A DNA stretch of 64,000 nucleotides, taken from positions 455,880 through 519,879 of the forward strand of contig NZ_CM000745.1 in NCBI RefSeq assembly GCF_000161455.1. Direction: 5' to 3'. The notes under the pieces are model-generated. The model did not search any database. It saw only the letters and a list, made by a program, of their open reading frames with translations, and was not told the DNA's origin. A program made the translations under genes and the position numbers. Origin of the DNA: Bacillus pseudomycoides DSM 12442. Its GTDB lineage: Bacteria > Bacillota > Bacilli > Bacillales > Bacillaceae_G. This document shows, piece by piece, positions 51,186 to 60,130 of this stretch. The stretch's first letter is position 1. Each line of letters starts with the position of its first letter.

Positions 51186-53057
51186 ATGCTACACCGTAAA
51201 AGACTATCTATACCAGGAGTCATGAAACATTCCTTTCAAACAGTACAATTTGCTTTTTGGAATGTGTTGGCGTTTCAGCTTGTTTATAAACTATTAGCAG
51301 CCATTGTATTTATACCGTTATTCGGTATGATTTTTAATAAGTTGTTGTATTGGGGCGGCTATGCAAATGCAACAAACGATGAATTGCTAGCTTTTTTGAA
51401 AACTCCATATGGTATCGCAGCTATTTTCATTTTATCGATATTGGCACTTTTTCTCATTTTTACGGAATTTGCGGTACTTATCATTATTTCGTATTTTGCA
51501 CATAAACGACAAAGGGTAAAATTGCGTCCGATTCTGTATAAAACGGTAACGTATTTACCTTCTCTTTTCACATATTGTTTACCAGGATTTATTTTGTATG
51601 CGGTAATCTTGTTACCTCTTTTAAGCGTCGGTTATAAATCTGCACTAATCCCTGAAATTCAAATTCCTAATTTTATTACAGGAGAATTGTTTAAAACGAC
51701 AATGGGGCAAGTAGGGTATTATACCTTTTTTGCTGTAGTTGCGTATTTAAATTTGAGATGGATTTTTGTTTTTCCTATTATTGTTTTAGAAGAAAAACCA
51801 TTTCGCACAGCTGCACGTAAGAGTGCAAAGTTGGTAAAAGAAAGTTTGTTTAAAGTCTTATTCTTTTTAGTCGGACTTTTTATCTCGATAGGGATTATGT
51901 TCGTTTTATTTATGGGTCTGTACTTATTACTTTTATGGTGCGTGTATGAATTTACGAATCCAAAAGGAACATTTGCTTTATTAGCGGAATCTACCCTATC
52001 TGTATTTTTGACGAGTACATTATATTTATTTAGTTTTATTGTAACGCCGTTTTATATTATGGCATTGACAAGACTTTATTTACAAAAGGTTCCAGTTGAA
52101 GATGTTTTATTAGAAGAAGGCTTAGATTATTCCAAAACAAAAGCAGATAAATGTTTTTTTAAAAAGCATCGTTTGAAGTTTATTGGTGTATATATTGTTG
52201 GTATTTTCACCGTGGGCGTGGTTGTTGCTTTTATTGTGACGTTTATTACGAATTCATATAAAGAACCCGTTATTATGGCGCATCGTGGATATGTTTCCAA
52301 AGGAGTAGAGAATACGAAAGAGGCCTTGCAAGGTGCGATTGATGCAAAAGCAGAGTATGCTGAAATTGATGTGTTGCAAACAAAAGATGGTGAATTGGCA
52401 GTGATACATGATTTGAACTTAAAGCGTCTTGCAAATGCCAATGTACAAGTATCGGATTTGACGATGGATGAGCTTCGAAAGCTTACTCTTCATCAAGATG
52501 GATTCACGGGAAGAATTAGTACACTTGATGAGATGATTAAGCTTGCGAAAAACAAGATAAAACTCAATATAGAAGTGAAATTGCACGGAAATGAAAAAGA
52601 TTTTGTAAAGAAAGTATTGAAAACAATAAAGGAAAATGACTTTGAAAAACAATGTGTCATTCAAACATTGCATTATCCGCTCATTAAAGAATTTAAACGT
52701 GCAAATCCAAACATAAAGGTAGGATATATTTTATATGCAAGTAGAGCAAATTTAAAATACGTTCAAGCAGATTTTTATGTTGCAGAAGAATATATGTTAA
52801 ATAAAAGCTTAGTAAAAGCAGCACGAAAGTTAAATAAGCCAATTTATGTATGGACTGTAAATGATATGGAAAGCTTTAAAAAATATTATAAGCTTAATGT
52901 CGATGGGATTGTTACAGACTACCCTGTGGATGCACAAGAAGCCGTTAAAATAATGAAAGAGCAAGAAGAAAGTGAAACAGATGTGTTTGATAAGATTACA
53001 GAAACAACGGAAGATTTATTTTCAAAGTTATTCATAGGTTATCCAGCTGCCGGTTAA
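51186..53057 (+). CDS. Membrane glycerophosphodiester phosphodiesterase
   Basis: This 623-residue membrane enzyme hydrolyses glycerophosphodiesters to glycerol-3-phosphate. The N-terminal 330 residues hold about eight membrane segments of the GPDPase_memb type. The C-terminal domain has the GDPD active site: MAHRGYVSKGVENTKEAL with the His, AEIDVLQTKDGELAVIHDLNLKR with the catalytic Glu/His, and the later NIEVKLHG. GGAGG precedes the ATG. It lies ahead of the second glycerol-phosphate-like ABC operon, and the same pathway may link them. A 9-bp inverted repeat (51122-51155) lies in its leader. Confidence 0.9.
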   Translation: MLHRKRLSIPGVMKHSFQTVQFAFWNVLAFQLVYKLLAAIVFIPLFGMIFNKLLYWGGYANATNDELLAFLKTPYGIAAIFILSILALFLIFTEFAVLIIISYFAHKRQRVKLRPILYKTVTYLPSLFTYCLPGFILYAVILLPLLSVGYKSALIPEIQIPNFITGELFKTTMGQVGYYTFFAVVAYLNLRWIFVFPIIVLEEKPFRTAARKSAKLVKESLFKVLFFLVGLFISIGIMFVLFMGLYLLLLWCVYEFTNPKGTFALLAESTLSVFLTSTLYLFSFIVTPFYIMALTRLYLQKVPVEDVLLEEGLDYSKTKADKCFFKKHRLKFIGVYIVGIFTVGVVVAFIVTFITNSYKEPVIMAHRGYVSKGVENTKEALQGAIDAKAEYAEIDVLQTKDGELAVIHDLNLKRLANANVQVSDLTMDELRKLTLHQDGFTGRISTLDEMIKLAKNKIKLNIEVKLHGNEKDFVKKVLKTIKENDFEKQCVIQTLHYPLIKEFKRANPNIKVGYILYASRANLKYVQADFYVAEEYMLNKSLVKAARKLNKPIYVWTVNDMESFKKYYKLNVDGIVTDYPVDAQEAVKIMKEQEESETDVFDKITETTEDLFSKLFIGYPAAG

Positions 53058-53075
53058 ATATCGGTAGCTATTTTT

Positions 53076-53430
53076 ATTATATAAGTACAAATTGAAAAAC
53101 CGACATAAAATCTAATTTTTAGGTGGGAGAGGAGGGCATTCGGCTATGCATAGAAGCGGTCAGAGACTTTTTTAGCCTCATGTCGTGTGAAACCAAAAGG
53201 ATAAAACAAATGGAGATCTCTTTTTAGTTTCATAGCCGTAACTTATATGTCGGAAAATCAAAATGGATTTATCCCGCATTAACGGGCAGTAATACCCAGC
53301 TCAAGATTCAGAGAAAAGCGAGGAAGAGGGCTGGGGGGAAACTGCTCGTAAAAGCCCGATTGGTGATGGAAGTTTCGCTTTATATAAAAAGAATATACTT
53401 CTAAAATGTTATAGGGAATTTAAAGTGCAT
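53076..53430 (+). repeat. Long intergenic repeat, copy 2, with inserted bcr1-like element
   Basis: The left part (AGGTGGGAGAGGAGGGCATT, then CGGCTATGCATAGAAGCGGTC) and the right part (ATAAAAAGAATATACTTC) match copy 3 at 61341. They are separated by the 106-bp bcr1-like element. The homology continues beyond the repeat core with lower identity. Confidence 0.7.
53268..53383 (+). mobile_element. bcr1-like element inserted with TTTAT duplication
   Basis: A 106-bp core (53273-53378) starts with a CCCGCATTAACGGG hairpin and ends GGAAGTTTCGC. TTTAT is duplicated at 53268-53272 and 53379-53383. The uninterrupted sequence (ATGGATTTATATAAAAAAG) is present at 61521-61539, so the insertion boundaries are exact. 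The family assignment as bcr1 is from memory. Confidence 0.75.
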
Positions 53431-53810
53431 ATATATATGCACTTTGTGTTGGTTTTTACATTTTTATATTATTATATAAAAATATAAAGTCAGCATTCCT
53501 TTTGAAGGGATATAATAAAAATAGAAATGCGAAAAATGAAGATTAATAAAATGAAATAGTTTGCGAATTTTGTGGGGGAAATTGCTAATCTGAAGTATAC
53601 ACGAAAAATCCTCAAACTATACAATTTGCCTTTTAGATGAAATTGCTGACTAGTTACACTATACTTTAAGTAAATGAGTAAAGATGGATCGAAGAAAGAT
53701 AATTGTTTAATACTGCTGGAAATGGTGTGATTTTAAAGGTATCACTCTAGCCTTTATAAGGGTCTTTAAAACTATATATATTTTGTGTAATACGAAGAGG
53801 TGTTAATGAA
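53431..53810. other. Gap upstream of deoR-type regulator
   Basis: This A/T-rich gap shows a small palindrome (AAAGTGCATATATATATGCACTTT near 53421-53444) and the deoR promoter region. No gene is visible. Confidence 0.4.
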
Positions 53811-54599
53811 ATGAAATCCTATACACAATTTGAACGAAGAAAACACATACTGGATGAGCTAGAAAAATACAATCGAGTGATGGTAAATGACTTAGCCAAG
53901 GCGTTAAATGTTACGACAGAAACAATACGAAGAGATTTAGATATGATGCATAAGGAAGGGAAGCTTACGAAAATACACGGTGGTGCAGTTAAGAAAAAAG
54001 ATCATACTATTGAATTTTACTTTGACAAACGTCGATCTGAGAATATTGAAGAAAAACGAAAGATTGCTATGGAAGCAAGTAAATTGGTAGAAAATAATGA
54101 TATTATTGCAATTGAAATTGGAACGACTACGATGCAAGTCTTGGATTTTATACATGATAAAAAGAATTTGACGATCCTAACAAACTCGATACCAGCTGTT
54201 AATAAAGTTATTGAGCTTAAAGAACAGTATGATTCATTTGATTGTAAATTAATAGTCTTTGGTGGAATGCTAAATTCCAATTCATTAGCATTGTCTGGAG
54301 ACATGATGCTAAACTATCTTGACCACTTCACTGTTAATAAATTATTTGCTTCGTGTGATGGAGTTTCTTTAGAAAAAGAACTGACATGTTCATATATTGA
54401 AGACGCACAAGTTTTTCAGCAGTTAAAGAAAAATGCAAAACAAGTTGTGATGATGATAGATGAGTCAAAGTTTAATTTAACAAAGTTTTATAAAAGTGGA
54501 AATTTTGATGATATAGATGCACTATATACAAATGCTAAACTTGATGAAGTATGGCAAAACGTCCTAATAAGTAAAGGGGTTGAAGTAATAACAGTATAG
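53811..54599 (+). CDS. DeoR-family transcriptional regulator
   Basis: This 262-residue regulator has an N-terminal DeoR helix-turn-helix (ERRKHILDELEKYNRVMVNDL, then VTTETIRRDLDMMHKEGKLTKIHGGAV), which is complete and typical, and a C-terminal sugar-phosphate-binding domain (IAIEIGTTTMQVLDFI, FGGMLN, and LFASCDGVSLEKELTCS). It is encoded just before an ABC operon and separated from it by a terminator. By family knowledge it senses a phosphorylated metabolite, which fits a glycerol-phosphate or sugar-phosphate substrate. Confidence 0.88.
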   Translation: MKSYTQFERRKHILDELEKYNRVMVNDLAKALNVTTETIRRDLDMMHKEGKLTKIHGGAVKKKDHTIEFYFDKRRSENIEEKRKIAMEASKLVENNDIIAIEIGTTTMQVLDFIHDKKNLTILTNSIPAVNKVIELKEQYDSFDCKLIVFGGMLNSNSLALSGDMMLNYLDHFTVNKLFASCDGVSLEKELTCSYIEDAQVFQQLKKNAKQVVMMIDESKFNLTKFYKSGNFDDIDALYTNAKLDEVWQNVLISKGVEVITV

Positions 54600-54616
54600 A
54601 AAGAAAATCTTAAAGT

Positions 54617-54655
54617 AGACTATTTCTTAGTGACATGAGAAATAGTCTTTTTTGT
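54617..54655 (+). terminator. Terminator after deoR-type gene
   Basis: AGACTATTTCT pairs with AGAAATAGTCT over 11 bp, followed by six T residues. Confidence 0.9.
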
Positions 54656-54660
54656 TAATG

Positions 54661-54691
54661 TGTTGTTTTATGTTGTTGATATGTTGTTTTT
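54661..54691 (+). promoter_or_regulatory. Tandem TGTTGT repeats, candidate DeoR operator
   Basis: TGTTGT occurs at 54661, 54671 and 54682, at intervals of 10 and 11 bp, ahead of the ABC operon. Confidence 0.4.
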
Positions 54692-54727
54692 ACAATTCGT
54701 TAACATAATAACAATATTGCGTTAATA
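54689..54727 (+). promoter_or_regulatory. PhoP-like box upstream of second ABC operon
   Basis: TTTACA (54689), TTAACA (54700) and TTAATA (54722) are spaced in multiples of 11 bp; the middle position at 54711 is degenerate. It is weaker than the box before ugpC. Confidence 0.45.
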
Positions 54728-54763
54728 ATGTGCTCGTACAATATGAATTAGGAGGTGACAAGA

Positions 54764-55630
54764 ATGCAAATAAAATTATCAAAAGCTGTGTTCTTTTTAT
54801 TACCGGTTGGAATACCTCTAATATTATTTTGGATTGTTCCGAATTTAATTAGTTTAGGTATTAGTTTTACAGACTGGGATTTCATGACAAATGACTTTAA
54901 TTTTGTTGGTTTAGATAACTATTTTAATTTGTTTACACAGGATTCTTTTATACAGGCATTGTTAAACACTCTTTATTTCGGAATTGGGACAGTTATTCCA
55001 ACGATTGCATTAGGTTTGGGTTTCGCATTGTTCTTCCGAAAAAAATTCAAAGGTTCTGCAATTTATCAATTATTGATTTTTTCACCTTGGGTAACACCAA
55101 CAGTAGCTGTATCGATTGTATGGTCGCTTTTATATGAACCTAAATTTGGAGTTATTAATGAGGTACTAGTTTTTTTCGGGATACCAGGTTTGGATTGGCT
55201 GAAGAGTAGTGAGACAGCGATGTTAGCAGTCATTATTGTAACAGTATGGAAATTAGTTGGATGGACGATGCTTTTCTATATTGGTGCACTAGAGAAAGTA
55301 CCAGAGAGCTTGTATGAAGCGGCTAGTATTGATGGAGCGAATTCATGGCAGAAATTCCGATATGTAACACTACCGATGGTTTCACCGACAACTTTCTTTC
55401 TAGTTGTTGTCAATACAATTTCTTCGGTGCAGGCTTACGATCAAATTAAAATCTTAACACAAGGTGGACCTAGTGGATCGACGCGGACGTTACTTTATTT
55501 ATTCTTCCAACAAGCGTTTGAACAGTTCGATATGGGCTCTGCAACGGCAATCGCATTTATTATATTAATCATTACAATTCTACTATCTGTTATAAACAAG
55601 ATAATAGGTGACAAGTGGGTGAACTATTAA
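54764..55630 (+). CDS. ABC importer permease (UgpA/MalF-like)
   Basis: This 288-residue permease has six predicted membrane segments and the EAA loop EAASIDGANSWQKFRYVTLPMV. AGGAGG precedes the ATG (a GTG three codons earlier is too close to it). It starts the operon of two permeases, binding protein, PHP phosphoesterase, HAD phosphatase and ATPase. The likely ligand is a glycerol-phosphate, phosphodiester or sugar-phosphate compound, inferred from the regulator and phosphatases. Confidence 0.9.
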   Translation: MQIKLSKAVFFLLPVGIPLILFWIVPNLISLGISFTDWDFMTNDFNFVGLDNYFNLFTQDSFIQALLNTLYFGIGTVIPTIALGLGFALFFRKKFKGSAIYQLLIFSPWVTPTVAVSIVWSLLYEPKFGVINEVLVFFGIPGLDWLKSSETAMLAVIIVTVWKLVGWTMLFYIGALEKVPESLYEAASIDGANSWQKFRYVTLPMVSPTTFFLVVVNTISSVQAYDQIKILTQGGPSGSTRTLLYLFFQQAFEQFDMGSATAIAFIILIITILLSVINKIIGDKWVNY

Positions 55631-55631
55631 G

Positions 55632-56459
55632 ATGAATAATATGAAAAAAGCTCCATTAATCATAAAGCATCTCTTTTTAGCTTTATCAAGTATCCTGTTT
55701 GTCTTTCCATTCATATGGATGGTACTTGGTTCGTTTAAAACATCCAGTGAAGTATTACAAGGAAGCTTCTGGCCTAAGGAATTTCACTGGGAAAATTATC
55801 GTCAAGTATTAGAAATTCTTCCATTTAACACGTATTTATTTAATAGTTTTTATACCTCTTTCATTATTACGATATATGTACTTGTTTCGTCTGCACTCTT
55901 TGCTTATATGTTGGCATTTTATAAGTTCAAAGGGAAGAACTTAACGTTTAGTATCGTCATGGCAACCTATATGATTCCTGGAGCTGTATCGTATGTTCCT
56001 GTATATGTGATGTTAGGAAATTTTGGGTTGCTTAATTCGCATTTTGGATACATCATTTCTATGGCTGTTAGTGTATTCGGTATTTTCTATTTAAAACAAT
56101 CATTCCACAAGATTGGTTATGAAACAGTAGAAGCAGCCAAAATTGATGGAGCAAGTGATTGGAGTATTCTTTGGAAGATTGTTTTTCCAATGACACGATC
56201 ATCATTTGTAACACTAGGATTGGTCACATTTATTGGTAATTATAATAATTACATCTGGCCAGCTCTTATATTGAAAGATAATACACAAAAGTTAATTACT
56301 AACGGAATTGCTGATTATTTCATTAATAGTTCCTTAGGCCGAGATTGGTCACACATTATGGTTGCAAGCACAATCGCGACGGTGCCACTCTTACTCGTAT
56401 TTTTAGTTTTACAAAAATGGTTCCTCTCAGGCGTTACTGATTCAGGAATAAAAGGTTAA
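55632..56459 (+). CDS. ABC importer permease (UgpE/MalG-like)
   Basis: This 275-residue permease has six membrane segments and an EAA-type loop VEAAKIDGASDWSILWKIVFPM. It follows the first permease by one base and precedes the binding-protein gene by 24 bp, so cotranslation is likely. Confidence 0.9.
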   Translation: MNNMKKAPLIIKHLFLALSSILFVFPFIWMVLGSFKTSSEVLQGSFWPKEFHWENYRQVLEILPFNTYLFNSFYTSFIITIYVLVSSALFAYMLAFYKFKGKNLTFSIVMATYMIPGAVSYVPVYVMLGNFGLLNSHFGYIISMAVSVFGIFYLKQSFHKIGYETVEAAKIDGASDWSILWKIVFPMTRSSFVTLGLVTFIGNYNNYIWPALILKDNTQKLITNGIADYFINSSLGRDWSHIMVASTIATVPLLLVFLVLQKWFLSGVTDSGIKG

Positions 56460-56483
56460 CTAAATATAAAGGAGACATTTGGG

Positions 56484-57845
56484 ATGAGAAAATTATTCAT
56501 GCTTCTAACAATTTTGTCATTGTTTGTTAGTGCACTTGCAGGCTGTTCAGGCGGAAAAGGAAGTACTGTTAAAGCAAGTAAAGAAGGGGATAAGATTGTT
56601 GTCCCATTTATTAATGGAGTAGGTGGTTCTCTTGCAGATCGTGTAGATAAGATTGTGGAGGAATACAATAAAAGTCAGGACAAATATGTAGTGAAGACGA
56701 CGAAAGCTGGTAACTATGATGAGTCTTATCAAAAACTTCAAAGTGGATTTGCAGCGAATAACCAAGAAGCAATTGCATTGTTAGGTTCAGACGTCATTCA
56801 AGAATATGCTAAGAAAAAGTTAATTGTACCTATAGATGAATATGTTAAAAAAGATAATGAATTAAAAAAAGAAGAGTATGGAAAAGGTTTTATGGATCAA
56901 GCAACAATTGATGGGAAATTATATGGAATTCCTTTTTACGGTACAACTCAAGTTTTTTATTACAACAAAAAAGTGTTAGCGGAGAATGGTTTTACTGCTG
57001 AAGATTTAAAGACGTGGGAAGGCGTAGAAAAAGTAGCGAAAAAAGTAGCAAAACATGACGCAAATGGTAATGTCACATACACAGGTTGGATGCCAATGTG
57101 GGGTACGTCCAACTTAATTGACGCGGTTCGCAGTGCTGGCGGAAATGTATTAAGTGAAGATGGAACAAAAGTATTAATTAACGATGAAACTTGGGTTACA
57201 GTATGGGGAAAATTCCGTACATGGCTTCACGAAGATAAAATTATGAATATTCATTCAGGCGGAACTGGATGGGAATATTGGGATAAAACAATAATTGATC
57301 TTGTTGAAGGTAGAACGTTAGGATTTACAGGTTCATCTGGTGACCAAGGATTTGTTTTTAAATCGTTAGGTAAAGGAATGAATGAGGAAGAACGCCTGAA
57401 TACATTTGGGGCATTACCACAACCAGCTTGGGGTGATCATAAACCAGCACCAAAATTAGAAACGTATTTATTCACATTAACGAGAAATGTTGATCCAGAA
57501 GTAGCAAAAGGTGCATATGACTTTATGAAATTTGCGACAAGTACTGAGAAAACGGCTGAATGGTCAATGGCAACAGGCTATATCCCTGTTCGTAACAATG
57601 TAACAGAGTATGAGCCTTATGCTGAATTTGTAAAAAGACAACCACAAGCATTAGTTCCATTAGAGCAAGCAAATCAATACGGAGTTGCACCATTTGTCGA
57701 TCCAACAGGTGGTAAAATCAATGACGCATTAAATGTAGCGAAGGATAAAGTAGAAATTGAAGGAGTCCCTGCAAAAAAAGCATTAGATGAAGCAGCTAAG
57801 GTTGCCCAGGAAGAATTAGATAAAGCGTTGAAAAAGAAGAAATAA
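56484..57845 (+). CDS. ABC importer substrate-binding lipoprotein
   Basis: This 453-residue solute-binding lipoprotein has a lipobox ending ALAGC (Cys21). The mature part has the extracellular solute-binding type 1 fold: VEEYNKSQDKYVVKTTKAGNYDESYQKL, then GIPFYGTTQVFYYNKKVL, and YDFMKFATSTEKTAEWSMATGYIPV. It resembles UgpB only in general layout, so the ligand is uncertain. A hairpin follows (57867-57894) without a T-run, which may favour higher expression of this gene than of the rest. Confidence 0.9.
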   Translation: MRKLFMLLTILSLFVSALAGCSGGKGSTVKASKEGDKIVVPFINGVGGSLADRVDKIVEEYNKSQDKYVVKTTKAGNYDESYQKLQSGFAANNQEAIALLGSDVIQEYAKKKLIVPIDEYVKKDNELKKEEYGKGFMDQATIDGKLYGIPFYGTTQVFYYNKKVLAENGFTAEDLKTWEGVEKVAKKVAKHDANGNVTYTGWMPMWGTSNLIDAVRSAGGNVLSEDGTKVLINDETWVTVWGKFRTWLHEDKIMNIHSGGTGWEYWDKTIIDLVEGRTLGFTGSSGDQGFVFKSLGKGMNEEERLNTFGALPQPAWGDHKPAPKLETYLFTLTRNVDPEVAKGAYDFMKFATSTEKTAEWSMATGYIPVRNNVTEYEPYAEFVKRQPQALVPLEQANQYGVAPFVDPTGGKINDALNVAKDKVEIEGVPAKKALDEAAKVAQEELDKALKKKK

Positions 57846-57866
57846 TATTACTTTGAAGAGAAATGT

Positions 57867-57894
57867 GAGGTGCTTTTGAACGAAGAAGTGCCTC
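57867..57894 (+). other. Intercistronic hairpin after binding-protein gene
   Basis: GAGGTGCTT pairs with AAGTGCCTC (two wobble pairs), without a T-run. Such hairpins often stabilise the binding-protein mRNA. Confidence 0.55.
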
Positions 57895-57935
57895 TATGAT
57901 TCTATCATTAAAATATAAAAAAAGGTGTGGGAATC

Positions 57936-59363
57936 ATGATTGAAATGAAAGGTACGATGACTCTTTCTCCATTCGTAAAAAATAAACATTCTTTTCTAAT
58001 GGATGTAACCGATATTGTCAATTTCACATTAACGATCAATCAAGGAGTCAGTCGGAAAATTCCGCTTTTATTAATTTTGAGAGACTCTAAAGGTTATGTG
58101 CGTATACAGTATCAAACACCAATTGTTGACGAAAAACTAGTTGTTGCAACAAATCCAAAGTTTTGTTCAGCTGGTTGCGTTGGCGGCGAAATACCGCCTG
58201 GAAATTGGGAATTAGAAGTAGTATATATCCCTCATTGTGCAAATAAAGCAGTAAAGTTTGCTGGAAGAAAAGTTGACTATACAGTAAATATAGCAGTGAA
58301 TGGTGAGTTAGAACGAGAATATAACCGAGAATATTTTTGCAAAGAAAATGTCTTTATTCATGAAAGCGATTTTGAAAAAGTAGTGAATGAAGAGCATCGT
58401 TGGTACAAAGGAGATTTTCATGTCCATACAAATGTAACGGATGGCGAGATAGATGACGAACTGGCAATGAGCGTATGTGAAAAACAAGAGTTGGATTTTC
58501 TATATGCGACGGAACACAACATTGTCATGCCATCGTATCAAAAAGGAAGCACATTAATCATACCATCTATGGAACTTACAACTCCGTACGGTCATTACAA
58601 TATGTTCGGTATGAAAGAATATATTAATTTTACAGAGTGTCTCGATGGATCGTTTTACGCGAAAAGTATGAATGAACTATTTGCTCTCATGAAAGAAAAA
58701 GGTTATTTAATTAGCGTGAATCATCCGTTTATGAAGCCTTGGGCGAACCAAATTGATATTAACTTAGAAAATGTTCATACAATGGAAATCATGTGTGATC
58801 CGACTTATAAAAAAAGCAAACCTTCTACTTTAGAAGCTTTAAAGTTCTTCGATCAAATGTGGTTAAATGGTCTTAAAATCTGGGGGATAGGAGGAAGTGA
58901 TTCTCATTTACATCCATCTAAAACGTTCCCAGGATCTAAAGATCCATCGATTTATGGCGACCCAGGAACGTATGTATTATGTAATGGTTTATCTATTAAA
59001 AATTTAAAGGATGCTATTCAAAGAGGCAGAATTTATTTTTCTCGATTTAGGAAGTTAGAGATAGATATTCAAAACGAAGGTGAAACCATTTATGTCGGTG
59101 ATGGGGCTAAAGGAAATATTCATTACAACATTCATACAGATAAGCCTTGTGAGTGGAGGTTGATTGTGGATGGCCAAATTATCGAAAAAGAATTTGGCAG
59201 CCATGTAACCTTTGACTTTTATTTAAATGAAAGAGCATATGCCAGAGTTGAGGGTTGGGAAGATAATGAATTAGTAGCGTTTATAAATCCTATTCATAAT
59301 AACGTTAGGCATAAGAATATTAAAACATGGCATGAAGTTTTAGGGGGATTAGAAGGTGAATAA
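57936..59363 (+). CDS. PHP-domain metallohydrolase (CehA/McbA family)
   Basis: This cytoplasmic protein of about 475 residues has an N-terminal beta-rich region with a Cys pair (FCSAGCVGG) and a PHP-type phosphoesterase domain. Metal ligands are visible in GDFHVHTNVTDGEIDDELA, YATEHNIVMPS, SVNHPFMKPW and GIGGSDSHLHPSK. CehA-type enzymes hydrolyse phosphate or carbamate esters. In this operon it may release phosphate or alcohol from an imported phosphodiester; this is inference. AAGGTG lies eight bases before the ATG. Confidence 0.82.
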   Translation: MIEMKGTMTLSPFVKNKHSFLMDVTDIVNFTLTINQGVSRKIPLLLILRDSKGYVRIQYQTPIVDEKLVVATNPKFCSAGCVGGEIPPGNWELEVVYIPHCANKAVKFAGRKVDYTVNIAVNGELEREYNREYFCKENVFIHESDFEKVVNEEHRWYKGDFHVHTNVTDGEIDDELAMSVCEKQELDFLYATEHNIVMPSYQKGSTLIIPSMELTTPYGHYNMFGMKEYINFTECLDGSFYAKSMNELFALMKEKGYLISVNHPFMKPWANQIDINLENVHTMEIMCDPTYKKSKPSTLEALKFFDQMWLNGLKIWGIGGSDSHLHPSKTFPGSKDPSIYGDPGTYVLCNGLSIKNLKDAIQRGRIYFSRFRKLEIDIQNEGETIYVGDGAKGNIHYNIHTDKPCEWRLIVDGQIIEKEFGSHVTFDFYLNERAYARVEGWEDNELVAFINPIHNNVRHKNIKTWHEVLGGLEGE

Positions 59364-60063
59364 AGGAATTATTTTTGATAAAGATGGAACACTAATACAG
59401 CTAGACTCTGTCTGGTACAAAATTGTTCATTGTGTGCTAGATGATATATTTCAAATGTATCCAAATGAAAAGAGTAAACGAAATGACTACCTAAAGATTA
59501 TTGGTATGAGTGATAACGATTTTGAGAGTACAAGTTTACTAGCTTGTCGAACAAATTACTTTATTGCGGCTGCATGGTTTTCGTTATTAGAAAATCAAAA
59601 CTTGGATAAAGAGAGCTTTATTCATGATGTATGTGTATTATTTAAAAAACACTCTACAGCAGATGATCTCGTATTTACAGAAGTGGAAGGTGCAAAGGAA
59701 ACATTGAAATATTTAAAAGACCATGAATATGTAATTGGGGTTGTTACAGCAGACGACGTTGATGCAGCCATTCATTCACTTAAAATGACAGGATTATATG
59801 ATTATGTAGATTTTTTAGGTGCAGATGATGGCGTTAATAAAACAAAACCTGAAAGTGATTTTTATCATATGTTCAAAGAAAAATTTTCACTGGCTGAAGA
59901 AGATGTGTTTATGGTAGGTGATACATTAACAGACGTTAGATTTGCAAGAAATAGCAACATTAAAGTAGTGGGCGTCCTGTCAGGTGCGAGTAAGAAGGAA
60001 GATTTAGAAGGAGAAGCAGATTATATTTTAGACAGTATGAAGGATATTTCCGAAATTTTATAA
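59356..60063 (+). CDS. HAD-family phosphatase
   Basis: This 235-residue phosphatase has the HAD motifs: I, IFDKDGTLIQL (nucleophile Asp8); II, GVVTADDVDAA; III, NKTKPESDFYHMF with the conserved Lys; and IV, VFMVGDTLTDVRFARNSN. The cap is helical, as in phosphoglycolate and related phosphatases. A GTG start with AGGGGGA upstream overlaps the PHP gene by 8 bp. Together with the PHP protein it suggests stepwise dephosphorylation of an imported compound. Confidence 0.88.
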   Translation: MNKGIIFDKDGTLIQLDSVWYKIVHCVLDDIFQMYPNEKSKRNDYLKIIGMSDNDFESTSLLACRTNYFIAAAWFSLLENQNLDKESFIHDVCVLFKKHSTADDLVFTEVEGAKETLKYLKDHEYVIGVVTADDVDAAIHSLKMTGLYDYVDFLGADDGVNKTKPESDFYHMFKEKFSLAEEDVFMVGDTLTDVRFARNSNIKVVGVLSGASKKEDLEGEADYILDSMKDISEIL

Positions 60064-60130
60064 AACAACGGTGTGATCAATATTGTCGATAGCAGTATCT
60101 TTAAAATAGCTCAAATTATAGGAGGCAATT

